Assembly (NCBI GenBank): GCA_949318235.1
Contig: OX439127.1
Span: forward strand, 37,260,305 to 37,324,304
DNA from: Ecdyonurus torrentis
Lineage: Eukaryota; Arthropoda; Insecta; Ephemeroptera; Heptageniidae
Length of the DNA: 64,000 nucleotides
Direction: 5' to 3'
In this document: piece after piece, positions 1-53,541 of the stretch
Layout: each line of letters opens with the position of its first letter
Numbering within the stretch: position 1 is the first letter of the stretch
Notes under the pieces: generated by a model
The model's input: only the letters and a program-made list of their open reading frames with translations
The model's database searches: none
What the model was told of the DNA's origin: nothing
Made by a program: the position numbers and the translations under genes

Positions 1-164
1 AAAATGTGTTTATAAAATGTGTTTATTTTTATATAGAAATAAAAACAATAATAGAATATTATAGCATATACCGTATAATATAGTTATACGATTCCAATTG
101 TTATAAATGAATCACTGACAATGATATTGTTTTTCTGCGAAGGACTTTACAAGAACTATAAAGG

Positions 165-198
<34 letters not shown>

Positions 199-1812
199 TT
201 TGGCTAATTTAGTTAAATCGACCTCATGTAACGTGAAGTGCAAGGCAGACGTGTCTGACCCACCCAGGCGCGCAGTAATCACGCTGTACCTCTTCGTTCT
301 TATTCCACCTGACCGCCACTATATAACATCCCTGCATTCACTCAGCTGTAAAGAAACACATTAAATACTGACCTCTCAATTTTCAATATTTTCCGGGCAA
401 AATTTAATTCACAAGAAGAAGAAGAAGAAGAAAAAATTATAGTTAAAAATATAAAATGCTTGGTCAAATACTTTTGCAAAAACATTGCCGAATGTCAAAG
501 GTGATCCTAAATATTCGTACATGATTTGCTAGTACTATATAATTATGGTTTGAAATATACTTTCGATCTCATATACCATGAAAAGCATGTAAATAATATA
601 TCATTGTAAACTTTTGATTTCGTTTTGACCAGATCTATAGCATAGTAATGTTTTTAGTAATTTTGTTTTATATAAAACGTAACATTTTTTGTATTTACAA
701 TACATCCAATTTAAGATTTAAATTTAATTAAAAAAAATTCTACTCATTCTTTTCTTTTTTGTTTTATTGCAATTATTATTATTTGTTTTATTATAATATA
801 TATTATATATTAATTATATATATATTTGTAGATAGTTATTTTTTAGGATAGTTAGACAAGCTAGACCATTTGAAATCTTTTCTCCTTATTTGAAAATGAA
901 ATTGAAAGCAATTAAAATTGCCTTTTAAATTAACTTATAACATATGGTGTAAGTTGAAGAATTCTTTTGCAAATAAAAAAAAAAATCAATTTGAATAAAA
1001 AAAAGCTCTCTATGTTAGAAAAGTGAATAAAAAGGTTTTTATTTTATGATAGGGCCTAATTGTCAAAGTATATGAGGAAGTTTTTATCAAACCTTTTACG
1101 TGAAAATAAAAATAAATTCTGATTTTAACCATTAATTAAGTCGCAAAAAGTAAGTATATTGCTATTTACCTTTTTATGTGAGTTCACGTTATCAAATCCT
1201 GTTGAGGACACAAAAAGCTTTCTATTAGCAAAAGATCAGTCGCATTATCAACAAGAGAAGTCGCGCCGCATCCACCATCAAAAACATACATAACATTCTC
1301 AACAAAACAAAGTGAATTCTCTTGTCTATAAAAAGCTAGAAAGAAGCGCGCGTGAAAAATTCACTTCGAAAACACTGACAGGTTTCTCTCTCTCTCTCTC
1401 TCTCTCTCTCATTCTCCATCTCTATCTTTCCATTTTTTATATACATATTACAAGAGTTTCTTAAATCTCGCTGTAAGTAAAGGGAAACCTCAATTTATCA
1501 AAAATAAAGAATTCTATACCACAAGCTAGTTATCTATATCTCTCTTATAAATGTACGAGAAAATAAAAGTAAATGACAAGACTTTTTTTTTTCTTTTCTT
1601 TTTATGATTTGTTTTCATTACACTTGATATATTTTACTCAAACTTATTTAGTGTCACGTTTGTTTTATAACATTTGATCTGACACTTGCATCATTTTATA
1701 TATATTTCCACAAATTTGCGATTCAACAGATATAGAGTATTGATTTTTATAACACCAATGCAATTGCAATTCTAATATAATATAATATAATGTAATATAA
1801 ATATAATGTAAT

Positions 1813-2014
<202 letters not shown>

Positions 2015-3134
2015 AATTAGATAATATATATTAATATATATTGAATAAAAGAGCAAAAAGGGAGGCATATAAATAATGTGATATTTTATAAAGAAGAAAA
2101 ACACTTGGTTTCTTTGTATAATATTTAATTGGCTTAAGAAACTTGTAAGCTAATTTACAAAATAACTCTTGCAAGTTGCAACATACACAGCTACATAAAA
2201 AACTCAATGTTTCAGTTCTTGTTTTAAGTCCTATTTTTTCTTCTTCTTCTTCTTTTGCATCAATATTATTTTACAAGTTGCAGGATGATATTGATGTTAT
2301 ACAATAAAAGATATAAAGATATCGCTATGTCACTTATCATAAAAAAGCAATAATATATAAAATGCCATATAAAATAAAAATTTCAATACCCCACAAATAA
2401 CCTTCAGTATATAATATAACATATTATAGATAATATAAACATACAAAATGTTGAATTTTTTTTTCATGTAATATCAATAAAACAAACGGAACTTTTTTTT
2501 ATCATCAAATATATCATAAGTCATTTGAATAACAATTTGATATAAAGTGAAAGAATATATGAAAAGAGGGTGGTTGTTAGGGGGTGTTCTGGTTTGTATA
2601 ACCCCTGTTAGCCTTCTGGTAATTCGAATGTGATAGAGTTACAACGATTGTGAAGCCATCTTTGCTATGGCGTTTTTCCTTCCCACCAGTATCTGGTAAT
2701 CCTCTCTAGAGATAAGTTTGAGATATAAACAGATTAGTAAGGCACTAACTGGATAGCTGCCTCATGCTTACCCGCGCCTGCTATATAGAGACCATATTGC
2801 AAAAGTGTGTTTATAAAGGAAAAGTTACCCTTCCCCCCAACATACCCACCCAAAAACATACACCCCACTCTTCAACTCCCATATTATATCCTTCTGTTCC
2901 ACCTTTTTTTTTTTTACCCTATATTCCCCAAAGAAAAGAAAACTTCTCACGCGTCAAAACTCTATATTATATATCAATTGATTCAATTGCATTTATAACG
3001 ATAGAGATGTCAATTCGTTCTTAGATCATATAAGAATTGTGTGGTTGATATGGATTTAATAATAAAAAAAATCAATAATAAAAGTCAAATTATATTTAGC
3101 TGAACATACAGTATATTTTTTATAAGGATTTGGA

Positions 3135-3138
<4 letters not shown>

Positions 3139-3214
<76 letters not shown>
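3139..3214. repeat. (AG)n microsatellite
   Basis: Pure AG, 76 bp. Confidence 0.97.
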
Positions 3215-3217
<3 letters not shown>

Positions 3218-3774
3218 AATTTTAAAATAATATACTAAAAAAAGTGTTTTGAATTAAAACATAATACGTATTACAATTTCAAATGTAGTATTAAAACACC
3301 ATAAATCAAAGAATAATTTAAAATTTAAGCATATTTAATTTCATTTTACTTTTATTTTTCAATATCAAACCATTTTAACATTAATTCAATTTAAAATTAA
3401 AAATGAAACATTTTCCTTTTTAAAGAAATCTACCATTAAAATGAAAAATAATTGTTTTAACATTTAATATATAAAAGTTAAATAAAATAAATGATGTAGT
3501 GAACTTTATTTTTGTTATAAGAGCTAATAAAATTATATGCTTGAAGAGTGGAGAGTTTTAGTTTATTTTATCATAATAGTATACAGAGAAAGATATATAC
3601 ACCATAAGCTAATTAATTCTCAGGCATCCCATTTTTCATTCGTGCCATATTGGACTCCAATTATTGCGAAATTTAGTATAAACTGTAGAGTGAGGGTGGG
3701 AGGATTATATATATAAGTGAGAGAGAATACTGCGCAAGAGAGAGAGCATAAATACCACATAGCAATAACAAGCA

Positions 3775-3778
<4 letters not shown>

Positions 3779-3825
<47 letters not shown>

Positions 3826-3880
3826 GTAAAAAAACTGGCAAAATAAGCTTGTAATATAATGCTCTGTACGCTTTGCTTGC

Positions 3881-3944
<64 letters not shown>
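3779..3944. repeat. (AT)n ... (CT)n-(AC)n cluster
   Basis: (AT) at 3779-3820, then (CT) at 3884-3926 running into (AC) to 3944. Confidence 0.95.
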
Positions 3945-4209
3945 TCACTCCCCTTTGTGACAATGATTGAGGATGAGATGGGCGTACAATTAAATTGTAT
4001 TTGACAATAGACGAACGAGGAGATAAGGGTGTAATATAGAACGATATAAAAAGAGGAAAAATGTGCTTTTTCCTATTTTTCATAATAATTGTCCAATTGG
4101 TCCAACAATCAATTGTTGTTTTTTTAAGGTATGTATCAAATTCTTTAACAACAATTAAAAGTTAGTGTAAATCTGGATGTTATTTACATTAATTGTAGTG
4201 TGTCAGGGG

Positions 4210-4212
<3 letters not shown>

Positions 4213-4269
<57 letters not shown>
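4213..4269. repeat. (AG)n microsatellite
   Basis: Pure AG, about 56 bp. Confidence 0.96.
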
Positions 4270-4273
<4 letters not shown>

Positions 4274-5018
4274 AAATTTCATTGCTCATATTGTAACGCA
4301 AATTGTATAAATCAGCAATTGAAAAAAAAGCAGAACTATATTAATGCATCATACAGTATAAATATGTTTTTGGATGGCCTAAATTGCATGAATTAAAAAT
4401 TATTTAAAGTTATTTATATTATAAAAGATACAAGTTAATTACCTATTGTTGCTTTTTATTGGTTCATGCATCAAAAATTATATTTTATGTGACACAGAAA
4501 CAAAATAATGTTTTTGTTTTTTTAAATGATCATTTTTATACTTTATAATATTTTATACATAATAATAATTATGAAATATAAATTATTAAATAAACAAATT
4601 ATAACAAAAATTAATAAATTTTATGGTAAAAAGCATTAAACAAAATTATATAAAATTTGTTCCATAAAAAAAAAAGAAACGAGCTAATATAAAATGTACC
4701 GATTAATTAATAAATGTTATTAATTATGGAAACATAACATTCATTACAGTGAATAAATTAAGTGTTACATATATAAAAAAAAAAGAGTAATTATATATAA
4801 GTTATATATATTTATTGTGATAAATTACAATTTTTATTTGATTTGATAAATTAGCTCATTAGGATTTCAATAGAAAAAGTGTTCATTAGGTTAAAAAAAC
4901 AAACAAGAGCTTCTTCAATTTTTGCCGGTGTCTATAGTCATTAATTTGTGGCCGACAAGACGGCGGTAGCTATACGGTGGTCGATTCACCAGGACTTCAG
5001 TAGTGAGCGAGAGTGTAT

Positions 5019-5022
<4 letters not shown>

Positions 5023-5090
<68 letters not shown>
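5023..5090. repeat. (GA)n microsatellite
   Basis: Pure GA, 68 bp, between two GC-richer patches. Confidence 0.96.
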
Positions 5091-5094
<4 letters not shown>

Positions 5095-5423
5095 GTGAAC
5101 AAGCCCTGACCAAAAAGGTGGGTGGTGTGTGTTTGTTATTTAGAAACAGGAGAGTGAGAAACCTCATTTGGACCACAGTGCGGCAAACTTGTAAAGGTTT
5201 AAAAAGTGATAGGTAGCTTTTATTTTTTATAAGTGATCTGCTCAACTTACCTGAGTTACATCTTACGGCATCGTTGTCGCTTGTAATGATTGCCTTAAGA
5301 GTAACTTCCGGCACGATAGCTTATATAATATATTTTATAAATAGAGATGAAGGGTGCTTTATATATTTTTTTGATCCCCCTTGATTAGTGTGTTGTAAAA
5401 GGACATGAAACTTTTTTCTTCTA

Positions 5424-9960
<4,537 letters not shown>

Positions 9961-9968
9961 TGGATCAT

Positions 9969-9974
9969 TTTATT
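9969..9974 (-). other. Candidate polyadenylation signal AATAAA for C15
   Basis: TTTATT on the plus strand is AATAAA on the coding strand, about 125 nt after the TGA. In DNA this AT-rich the hexamer is common by chance, and the 3' UTR may extend further into 9000-9960. Confidence 0.25.
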
Positions 9975-10099
9975 GTTATATATCGACTTTTCTTTAAATA
10001 TTTTGATCACATCCCTACTTATTTCTTCATTTTGAAGATCTATATACATTTAAAAGTTTTTGTTTTAATTGTCTTTTTAAATTTTATACTATATAGTGT

Positions 10100-45241
<35,142 letters not shown>

Positions 45242-45600
45242 TGTGACAGCACTTAATTAATCACTTTCACTTATATATAAAGTTAGAGATGATAAACACT
45301 TAGCTTTAGATGTGAACCACCGCGTGAGTTAGCACATGGGATCAGCACTTGAGTATAGTAGCGTGTATACACCTAGCCACCAACATAACAACTGACCCTC
45401 GACCGTGGCCCCAGCTTAGCAGTCAGCTTGCACCGTCGCGCGACCGCCTCGCTCCCCTCGACTTAAGCCGCACAAACGCACGCGGCCTCCAGAGGCGGAG
45501 CTCTTTCATGTTATTATCCAATCGTAATATAACATTTATATTTGATATCACGCCCCTCTGATTGTTTCATTGGTTACTACAACACTGTACCACTACAATC
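45242..45600 (-). promoter_or_regulatory. Probable 5' UTR and promoter of C15, CpG-rich
   Basis: This stretch directly upstream of the ATG is far richer in CpG than the rest of the window; about ten CpGs fall between 45437 and 45505 (runs such as GTCGCGCGACCG and CGCACGCGGCC). No acceptor-like pyrimidine tract plus AG is seen just before the ATG, so the 5' UTR is probably continuous here. A TATATAAG string on the minus strand about 30-40 bp before the ATG would leave almost no leader, so I do not call it the TATA box. The transcription start cannot be fixed from sequence alone. Confidence 0.5.
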
Positions 45601-46339
45601 TTGTTAGCGTTAAAATTGAAACACTCTTGATCAATGTTTATGGCTGTGTACACGTTATATACCACAAAAGGGTTTAATTAGATAACCGAATCATCAGTGA
45701 ATAGAAAGCGTAATATCACAAGTGAAATTTTAACTAATCGCAATACAAACTTTTAATCTTATACTTCTAAGACTAAATTACATCATAAATTCAAATAAAT
45801 TTTAATTAATTTTAATTTAATTATTCAATAACTTCTCCGTATGGGAAATTTAAATTAACATATTATAGAATAAATTACAAAATAGGTATGAGAAATAAAT
45901 TAGAGAAACTTTGTTTTTATTATAATAATATTTTTAAGTTTTATTTCATATTCTTGGTATATTATTACATTATTCTTTAAGCATTGTATTTTTTGATTTA
46001 TTGTGATATAATGTTTTTTAAATTTTAGTTTACTCTCTGAAACAATTTAATTATAAAAACCATTATTTACTCAAAATTAAATTACTTAATTTTTTTTCCA
46101 TAATTTTAAAAATTAATAAAAAAAAGTAGAAAACCAAAACATTGAACAAGCATGAGAACACAATTTTTAACTTCAACAATTACTTAATTGCACAATAATG
46201 AGTTTTATGTCATAAAATTAATTAATAATAATAATTAAGATTGTAAATAAAAATGCACGTAAAAATGTTATTATGCAAGAAAGTTATTAAAAATATAAAT
46301 TTAAAAAGTATTTTATTAAAGTAGTTAAATAGGATAGTC

Positions 46340-46450
46340 AAATGGGGCGGTAAGTTTCCTGCAGAGTATGCAACCCGCATGTCCGAACTGTCACACATGT
46401 GGTAGGACTTCTCTTCTCTAAGGGGTTGAAGCTTGCTGCGACTTAAAACC
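46340..46450. promoter_or_regulatory. Candidate proximal regulatory patch upstream of C15
   Basis: An isolated 110-bp GC-richer stretch in very AT-rich DNA, about 1.1 kb upstream of the ATG. It includes CACACATGTGG, and GAAGCTTGCTGCGAC, which contains GCTTGC. No ORF. Confidence 0.25.
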
Positions 46451-47897
46451 GTTTATTAGTAAGAAAATATACAAACACATCCAATCAAAACTATGATAAT
46501 TTATAGTAAAATAATTTTTATAACATTATAATAAAAATTGTTACATGATAAATTGATAGAGGATTAATTTTCATATAAAATAAAAATATTATATTAACTT
46601 TTGTTGACTAAATTTTTTATGGTGTTATTTATTTATGAAACACGATTCCTCTTCACCGCAAACAGATGTATAAAATGTAAAATGTGATGTAAAGCATTAT
46701 TGTATATAAAAAAGAAGAAGAAGAAGAAGAAAAAAAAAAAAGTAATTCTTATTCACTTTAATAGCAAAACCACTAAGGCATAAATGAACACCATTTTATT
46801 CTTCAAGGTTGAAATACATATTTTTTTATATAGTAAAAAAATGCAACTGTGTTTTAACAAATCTTTTATTAGAGAGGGAAAAAAAGTTTTGCGGAAAGAC
46901 TGTTTTTACAGTGATAAAATTCAATATCAATTCATACAGTTTTATTTAAATTAATATTAATAACAAAACAAAAAAAAGTATTGTTAAATCACAATTTTGG
47001 GTTGTAATGACAAATTATTAATTATTTGAAAATTCATTAGCAATCATAAATATAGAAAAATAATTAGAAAATAGTTATGTTGTTTTTACAAATAAGAAAT
47101 ATTTTTTTTCTTAATTATTTTAGGGAGTCTGTTTTATATTACATATATAAACACATTCAAAAAGCATAATGTGAGACAGAGTACTCATTGTAGTGGGTAT
47201 AATTTTCTTATTAGCCTCGAAGCAAAAACCTGTCATTAATTACTATATTTATATGCAGCACATATAGTAAAATTATTTGCTTCAGTTTCGATACTATAAG
47301 TATTTAGTTAAGATTTAAAAATAAAATTTAATGTTTTTCATTATTGTCATATAATAAATTTGAAACATAAACTTTTAAGTACATTAAAAATTTCTTAATT
47401 TCTTTTAGTTTATGCATTATTAATTTAATTATTTTAAACTCCACTTTACCAGAATTTCTTTTTTTAATTAACATTCACCCACTAATTGATTTGGAAAATA
47501 TTAAGATTATTATAACATCTTAAAAAAAAATCTTCGTATTATTGTTATTTTTTCTCTGTGTATCTATGAACGTTATTATAATTCATTTTGCTACACTTGA
47601 ACAATCACCTAGACAACAAATTTCCTGTTTTTTCTGATATTTTATTAAAATATTTATCAACCATGGGCGAGTGAAACAGTATGACATTTTTTATTCTTAC
47701 TTTTTGAAAGATTTTGCGGTTTACCATAAAAGTTGGGACAGTCATGTTCTTTTTTGTTTTTTTTTTGTTTTTTTTTTTCTTATGTTATAAATTTTAAAAT
47801 AGTATAACATCTTAGTCGGCGTGCCAAGCGGTGTGGAAATTTTCTTCAAGAAATGATTAGTTTTTTTTCCTATTATTAAAGCTGCTGTGCTAGTGTA

Positions 47898-47907
<10 letters not shown>

Positions 47908-47974
<67 letters not shown>
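47908..47974. repeat. (AT)n microsatellite
   Basis: Pure AT, about 67 bp, on the left side of the 76-bp inverted repeat. Confidence 0.95.
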
Positions 47975-47980
<6 letters not shown>

Positions 47981-48012
47981 TTGAAAATTTGAATATCGAG
48001 CGAGGTGACATG

Positions 48013-48341
48013 ATGATAAAAATTTCATTTTTGTCTTACCTTCTGTAAAACAACTGGGCTTTCACTCGCTGCTTAATTTGATGATAAATTTAATTTAATT
48101 TGGAGTAAGCTGATGAAGAGAGGCAGACTAGTATATAGTTTTATATACGCCCTCGAAAACGTTACAATTGTGTGTGAATATAACATAGCTATGTATATAG
48201 ATTTTTAAAAACTGTGAATTGAGTATTTTATTAATTTATATAGTGACAAGTTTTGGTGTTGTGTGTTATTTTTATCATCAAATTAAGCAGCGAGTGAAAG
48301 CCCAGTTGTTTTACAGAAGGTAAGACAAAAATGAAATTTTT

Positions 48342-48346
<5 letters not shown>
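48013..48346. repeat. Perfect 76-bp inverted repeat with 182-bp spacer
   Basis: 48013-48088 and 48271-48346 are exact reverse complements over 76 bases, read base by base. The arms include GCCCAGTTGTTTTACAG followed by AAGGTAAGAC. The 182-bp spacer is AT-rich and unrelated. The right arm abuts (AT)n; the left arm is separated from an (AT)n by about 38 bp. No clear target-site duplication is visible. It could be a fold-back element, a recent inverted duplication, or an assembly artefact. Confidence 0.9.
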
Positions 48347-48392
<46 letters not shown>

Positions 48393-49255
48393 CAAAGAAA
48401 AGAAAAACGTGCAGTGGGCAGAAAATGTAAGAAAATTGTAAATAAAATAAAAATTTAGCATTATTTGTGCGAGAAATATCAGAAGTAAATACTTCAGGAT
48501 GCAGTTGTATATATATACATATATATATTTTTTTCACGAATGGTATATTTGAGTTTTTGTACTAAATTTTTCAACTTTAATGTGTACATTTCTTAATTCA
48601 ATTATATCGTTACATCTTTTAGAGTCAGCAGCTATTACCTCGCCCGTTAGTATTTATTCATGTAATTATGTTGTATTTTTTATTTATTATTAATTATTTT
48701 GGTGTGAACATACATTTGTTCATACACTGTATATTTATTGTAAGGAATTAAAAAAATCTTATCTTTTTATTATCTTAAAATAGTTTGCACGTTTATGTAT
48801 TAACGAGAAACAATAAAATAGCAATGGTAATATAAAATGAGAACGAAGAAAAAAATACACTATTATATTGTACTAAAAATAAATTTTATAATACACTTCA
48901 ACTGATATTATACTTACAATTTCAGTATAATATTATATAAAAAAAATTGAATGATATTATATTATTTTGTGATATTATTTTTATGGATCATTGAATTGTT
49001 CAGTGCGGTATGATATACGAAAGAGTGGGGTACCCACAAAGCACTTCCTGCTCTACTGCTTCATAATTCCTTACTGCCGTTGAAGACATTCATTTTCATT
49101 TTTTTTTCCACTTTGCTTATTATTTCAAACTTTTAAAAAGCAATACAAAAAAAAAAAAAAAAAAAAAATTGAAAGCCACAAATACCAATGAGTCTTTATA
49201 AAATTGGTATAGAGAAAGATTATAAAGAAATTAAAAAAAAAAAAAAAAAAAACAG

Positions 49256-49400
49256 AAAAGAAAAGAAAAGAAAAGAAAAGAAAAGAAAAGAAAAGAAAAG
49301 AAAAGAAAAGAAAAGAAAAGAAAAGAAAAGAAAAGAAAAGAAAAGAAAAGAAAAGAAAAGAAAAGAAAAGAAAAGAAAAGAAAAGAAAAGAAAAGAAAAG
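49256..49400. repeat. (AAAAG)29 pentanucleotide repeat
   Basis: Twenty-nine perfect AAAAG units preceded by a poly(A) run. The Lys/Arg/Glu-rich reading frame through it is a repeat artefact. Confidence 0.97.
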
Positions 49401-49529
49401 AATGAAAAAGAAAGAAAAATACGAAGCTACCATATTACTTATAATACTGGGTTTGTTTGCCACTTAAAACTTGTATATAATTACTATGTCACGTTAAAAG
49501 GTTATAACACTCACAAGATTTCCAAGATT

Positions 49530-49636
<107 letters not shown>

Positions 49637-50996
49637 CAACAATCACACCTCTCAGACCATCAACAAACAACTTCAACTTTTAGTTTCAACGTTTTTCACA
49701 GTAAAAATGAATTATTGCTGACCTTTTTTTCCCTCTCTTTCTCTCTCTCTCTCCCTCTTAAACATGCTACCATTTAATCTTACCTATAATTCTTTTTTTG
49801 TTATATATTTTTCATTTATTTTACGTTGCGTGTAGACTTTACTAATTAGTTTTTTTTATTATTATTATTAAAGAATGATATTAGCCTCATGGCATTCTTT
49901 TTAAAAAAGCTTAATATTTTAATAACAAACGATAAAAAAATCTTAATCGTCGTATTATGTCAATAAATATATATTGATAATTAATCTAAAACTTGTAAAG
50001 CGTGTTTTTTTCTGGCTACTGTATTACAAACTAAATGCTTTTTTAATTGAGCGTGCTATTATATCTTGGAATTATATATTATATATACCTAAAAACAGCT
50101 TTTTTTAATATAGTTGAGTATTATAACAAATCAAAATAATATAAATTTTATATGTATATTTAAATTTTAAACCATACTTGAATATATAGCTATTATGTAG
50201 AGATTACTTTAACAAAAATGATGAAAATGTATAATTTGTAATTTGTATATGAAGCAATCTGAACTATTTAAAAAATAAAAAATAAAAAAAAAGACAGAAT
50301 TGTAAAAGAAAATTATATTTTGAATTATTACCCAATTAATTAACCTTTAATCTTTACAAAAACAATTTGTTATTTTTTATGTTACATCTCACATCTCATG
50401 ATATGCTCCAATCATCTGGTAGACATAATGTCTACAAAGTATTTGCCACGCGAGCTGTGCTAAAATTTTATTTTATCTCTGCATATTTAACAATCAAATA
50501 AGATATTCTGCGTGCTGCTGTAACGGTTCACCTGCAAATTATTGAGAGGGTTATTAACCAGAAAGCTCGTGACAGGTCAATACGTCAGCAAAAAAAAAAA
50601 AAAAAAAAAAAAAACTTTAAACTAATTGATATAACAAGAGAGATAGAGATACAAAGAGACAGAGAGATGAAGAAGAGGCAACATTTAAATTTATGGAATT
50701 TTTATTAGAAAGGAAAACAATTAATATAATTTTTGCACCATTCTAGCAAACCAATCACCATTCCTTTTAGTATTTAGTATTCACAGAATTGAGGAAATTA
50801 TTTCTGAAAAAAAAAAAGAAAAAAAAAGCACACACACACACACACACGCTATATAATGCCCTCCTGATTAGTGTTGTAAAATAATTAAGTATTTTAAAGT
50901 TATATAGAAATTAATAGAGATTTCTAAAGCTTGAGGCTAATAAGTAGTCTCTTTATTGTGTATATATATGTTTGTGTGTGTATATGTATTATGTAG

Positions 50997-51001
<5 letters not shown>

Positions 51002-51078
<77 letters not shown>

Positions 51079-51120
51079 TACGTATATATATACGTATATA
51101 TATATACACACACACACACA
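51002..51120. repeat. (AT)n with interrupted AT/AC tail
   Basis: About 69 bp of pure AT, then ACGTATATATATACGT-type interruptions and (AC)n. Confidence 0.95.
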
Positions 51121-52041
51121 CGACTGTTTGCTTATATACTTTGGAGGCCCAACGTTGGGTGATGTTCGTTTCAATGGAATTTTGATATATCCAATAATAG
51201 CCGTAAGATAAATAATGGTTCAATAAAAATATTAAATGTTAATTTTGTTGAATGATAATATTATAATGGATTCGTCAAATATTTTATGACTATATTAATA
51301 TAATATAATGAAATTAATAAAATTCTTTTTAAAATAATATTAGAAACTAATTGTATAAAATTACTAGAGTCTTTCTCATTTTATTATTACAGCTTTTCGT
51401 GTTTAAAAAGAAGTTTAAAAAAAAATGATAATAATGTTTAAAATACTTTAATAGTTATAGACTTAAGGCATTATAATGTATATAGTTTATTATATATTTT
51501 GTTGTATAAGTAGAAAATTGCTTTTAATATAGTTAGTGTATGTTGTAAAGTAATATTGTATCTATTAGTTGGATACAAACGACATTACATATTCTCTCTC
51601 CCTTCCCTCTATTTTCACAACTGTATCACCATTATAATATCATACCATTTGCGTGAGAATAAAAAATTGGTAAAAGAAACAAGAGAGCATGGTTCTTATT
51701 TTCTTTGACTAAATATGGATCTCCCTTTGTGGGTTACACGATCTCGTTTTTCGGGGGAAGTATAGCATAGTCCTTGCACCCTCACCAATAATCGTCTACC
51801 TCAAAATAATAATAATAATAGCAATAAATAAAAAATAAATAAACATCGCACCGATAGGAAAAAAAACTATTTTCAATTTCCGGTGTGATAGCCAAGAAAC
51901 ACCATGCGATGCTTTCTTATAGTATTAAAAAAAGGGGTTTAATAGACCTTAATTTAAGTTTGTTTTATTATTATTATTTTTTTTACTTATATTATAGGAA
52001 AATAAGCTCTAGCTATTACGACACTAGACATATAAAAACTT

Positions 52042-52155
52042 TTCTCTCTCTCTCTCTCTATCTCTCTTCTTCTTCTTCTTCTTCTTCTTCTTCTTCTTCT
52101 TCTTCTTCTTCTTCTTCTTCTTCTTCTTCTTCTTCTTCTTCTTCTTCTTCTTCTT
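52042..52155. repeat. (CT)n-(CTT)n microsatellite
   Basis: CT followed by about 30 perfect CTT units and a T run; same unit class as the (GAA) block at 39613-39670, opposite strand. Confidence 0.97.
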
Positions 52156-52225
52156 TTTTTTTTTAATTGAGTGAAGTGGTTAGAAAAATCAAGTTGCACA
52201 GCAAAAGGTACGATAGAAGAAAAAA

Positions 52226-52228
<3 letters not shown>

Positions 52229-52300
<72 letters not shown>
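52229..52300. repeat. (AT)n microsatellite
   Basis: Pure AT, about 72 bp. Confidence 0.96.
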
Positions 52301-52301
<1 letters not shown>

Positions 52302-52689
52302 TGTATATCGTAAAAACAATACTATCATCTTATACATTTTTTATTCAAAAACTCATACGCAATTGTGATATGTGTGTTGTATTTAACTTTATTTATACTT
52401 TTTCTTCAAAAACTCTGCTTAATTGAAGTTTTTTTTTCTTTATAATAGTTTAAGTACATTTTAGAATGTGCATCAGGTAAATTTATCAAAAATATGTCTC
52501 TAAACATAACCATAAAACATACATATAATATAAATATAATGATATATGTTATATTATAATATATTAATAGAAACATCAACAATTACAGCTTTACTTTATT
52601 TCTCATAATAGTATATTATTGTATGCAGTATTAAATAACTTTAGGGCATTATCAATAATATTGAGACAAAATTATTAGTTTATATATTA

Positions 52690-52985
52690 TTAAAATAAAT
52701 ATTTTTCTATATACATTACTTTATTATTGCCTTTTTCTCCTTACCTATTGGGTTTCATTATGTTTTTTGTAACAATTATTATGTATTGTTATGTTTTTAT
52801 TGCCCAATAAACAATTATTTAATTTAATTTAATTTAATTTAATTTAATTTAATTTAATTTAATTTAATTTAATTTAATTTAATTTAATTTAATTTAATTT
52901 AATTTAATTTAATTTAATTTAATTTAATTTAATTTAATTTAATTTAATTTAATTTAATTTAATTTAATTTAATTTAATTTAATTT
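52690..52985 (+). mobile_element. Possible LINE 3' tail ending in (AATTT)33
   Basis: TTGCCCAATAAACAATTATT, followed at once by 33 perfect AATTT units (52821-52985), looks like the end of a non-LTR retrotransposon with a simple-repeat tail: an AATAAA signal, then short tandem units. No reverse-transcriptase coding is present, so at most it is a 5'-truncated copy. A plain pentanucleotide microsatellite remains possible. Confidence 0.4.
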
Positions 52986-53443
52986 TAATTACAATTTCAG
53001 TGTTTGTTTATATTATTTTTGACAGTAATCAATATTCTTACTTTGAATCTAACAAATTCATTGGATATTACAAAATAATCACAATAATTATAAAAATATA
53101 TATGAAATAGTTGAACTTGTTCTTACAAATATAAATTAACAGGTTATGAAATTACTTGTGCATACTTTTTAAAGGTATGGTCGTTCGAAGACTCTATCTC
53201 TGAAATTTAATAATTGCTATAATAATTTAAAAAAAAAAATCCAGATCAAATGAAGTGAGAAAAAAAAAAATGAATGAAAATAACATGGGGTCATAAAAGA
53301 GAAATATTCGAAAATTCTTAATTCAAAATCTTGCATGATTTCAACTATTTTTTGTTTTCATATTTTTTGTAGTCTTTTTACAACTTTTATTTAAATTAGC
53401 ATACAGTACCTTATTCTCTCGAACTACTAGAATACACATACTC

Positions 53444-53452
<9 letters not shown>

Positions 53453-53538
<86 letters not shown>
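53453..53538. repeat. (AT)n microsatellite
   Basis: Pure AT, about 86 bp. Confidence 0.96.

Positions 53539-53541
<3 letters not shown>

Noticed and set aside
45271..45281. TATATAAG as TATA box of C15
   Set aside because: It lies only 30-40 bp before the ATG, which would leave almost no 5' UTR; (TA)n strings are everywhere here.
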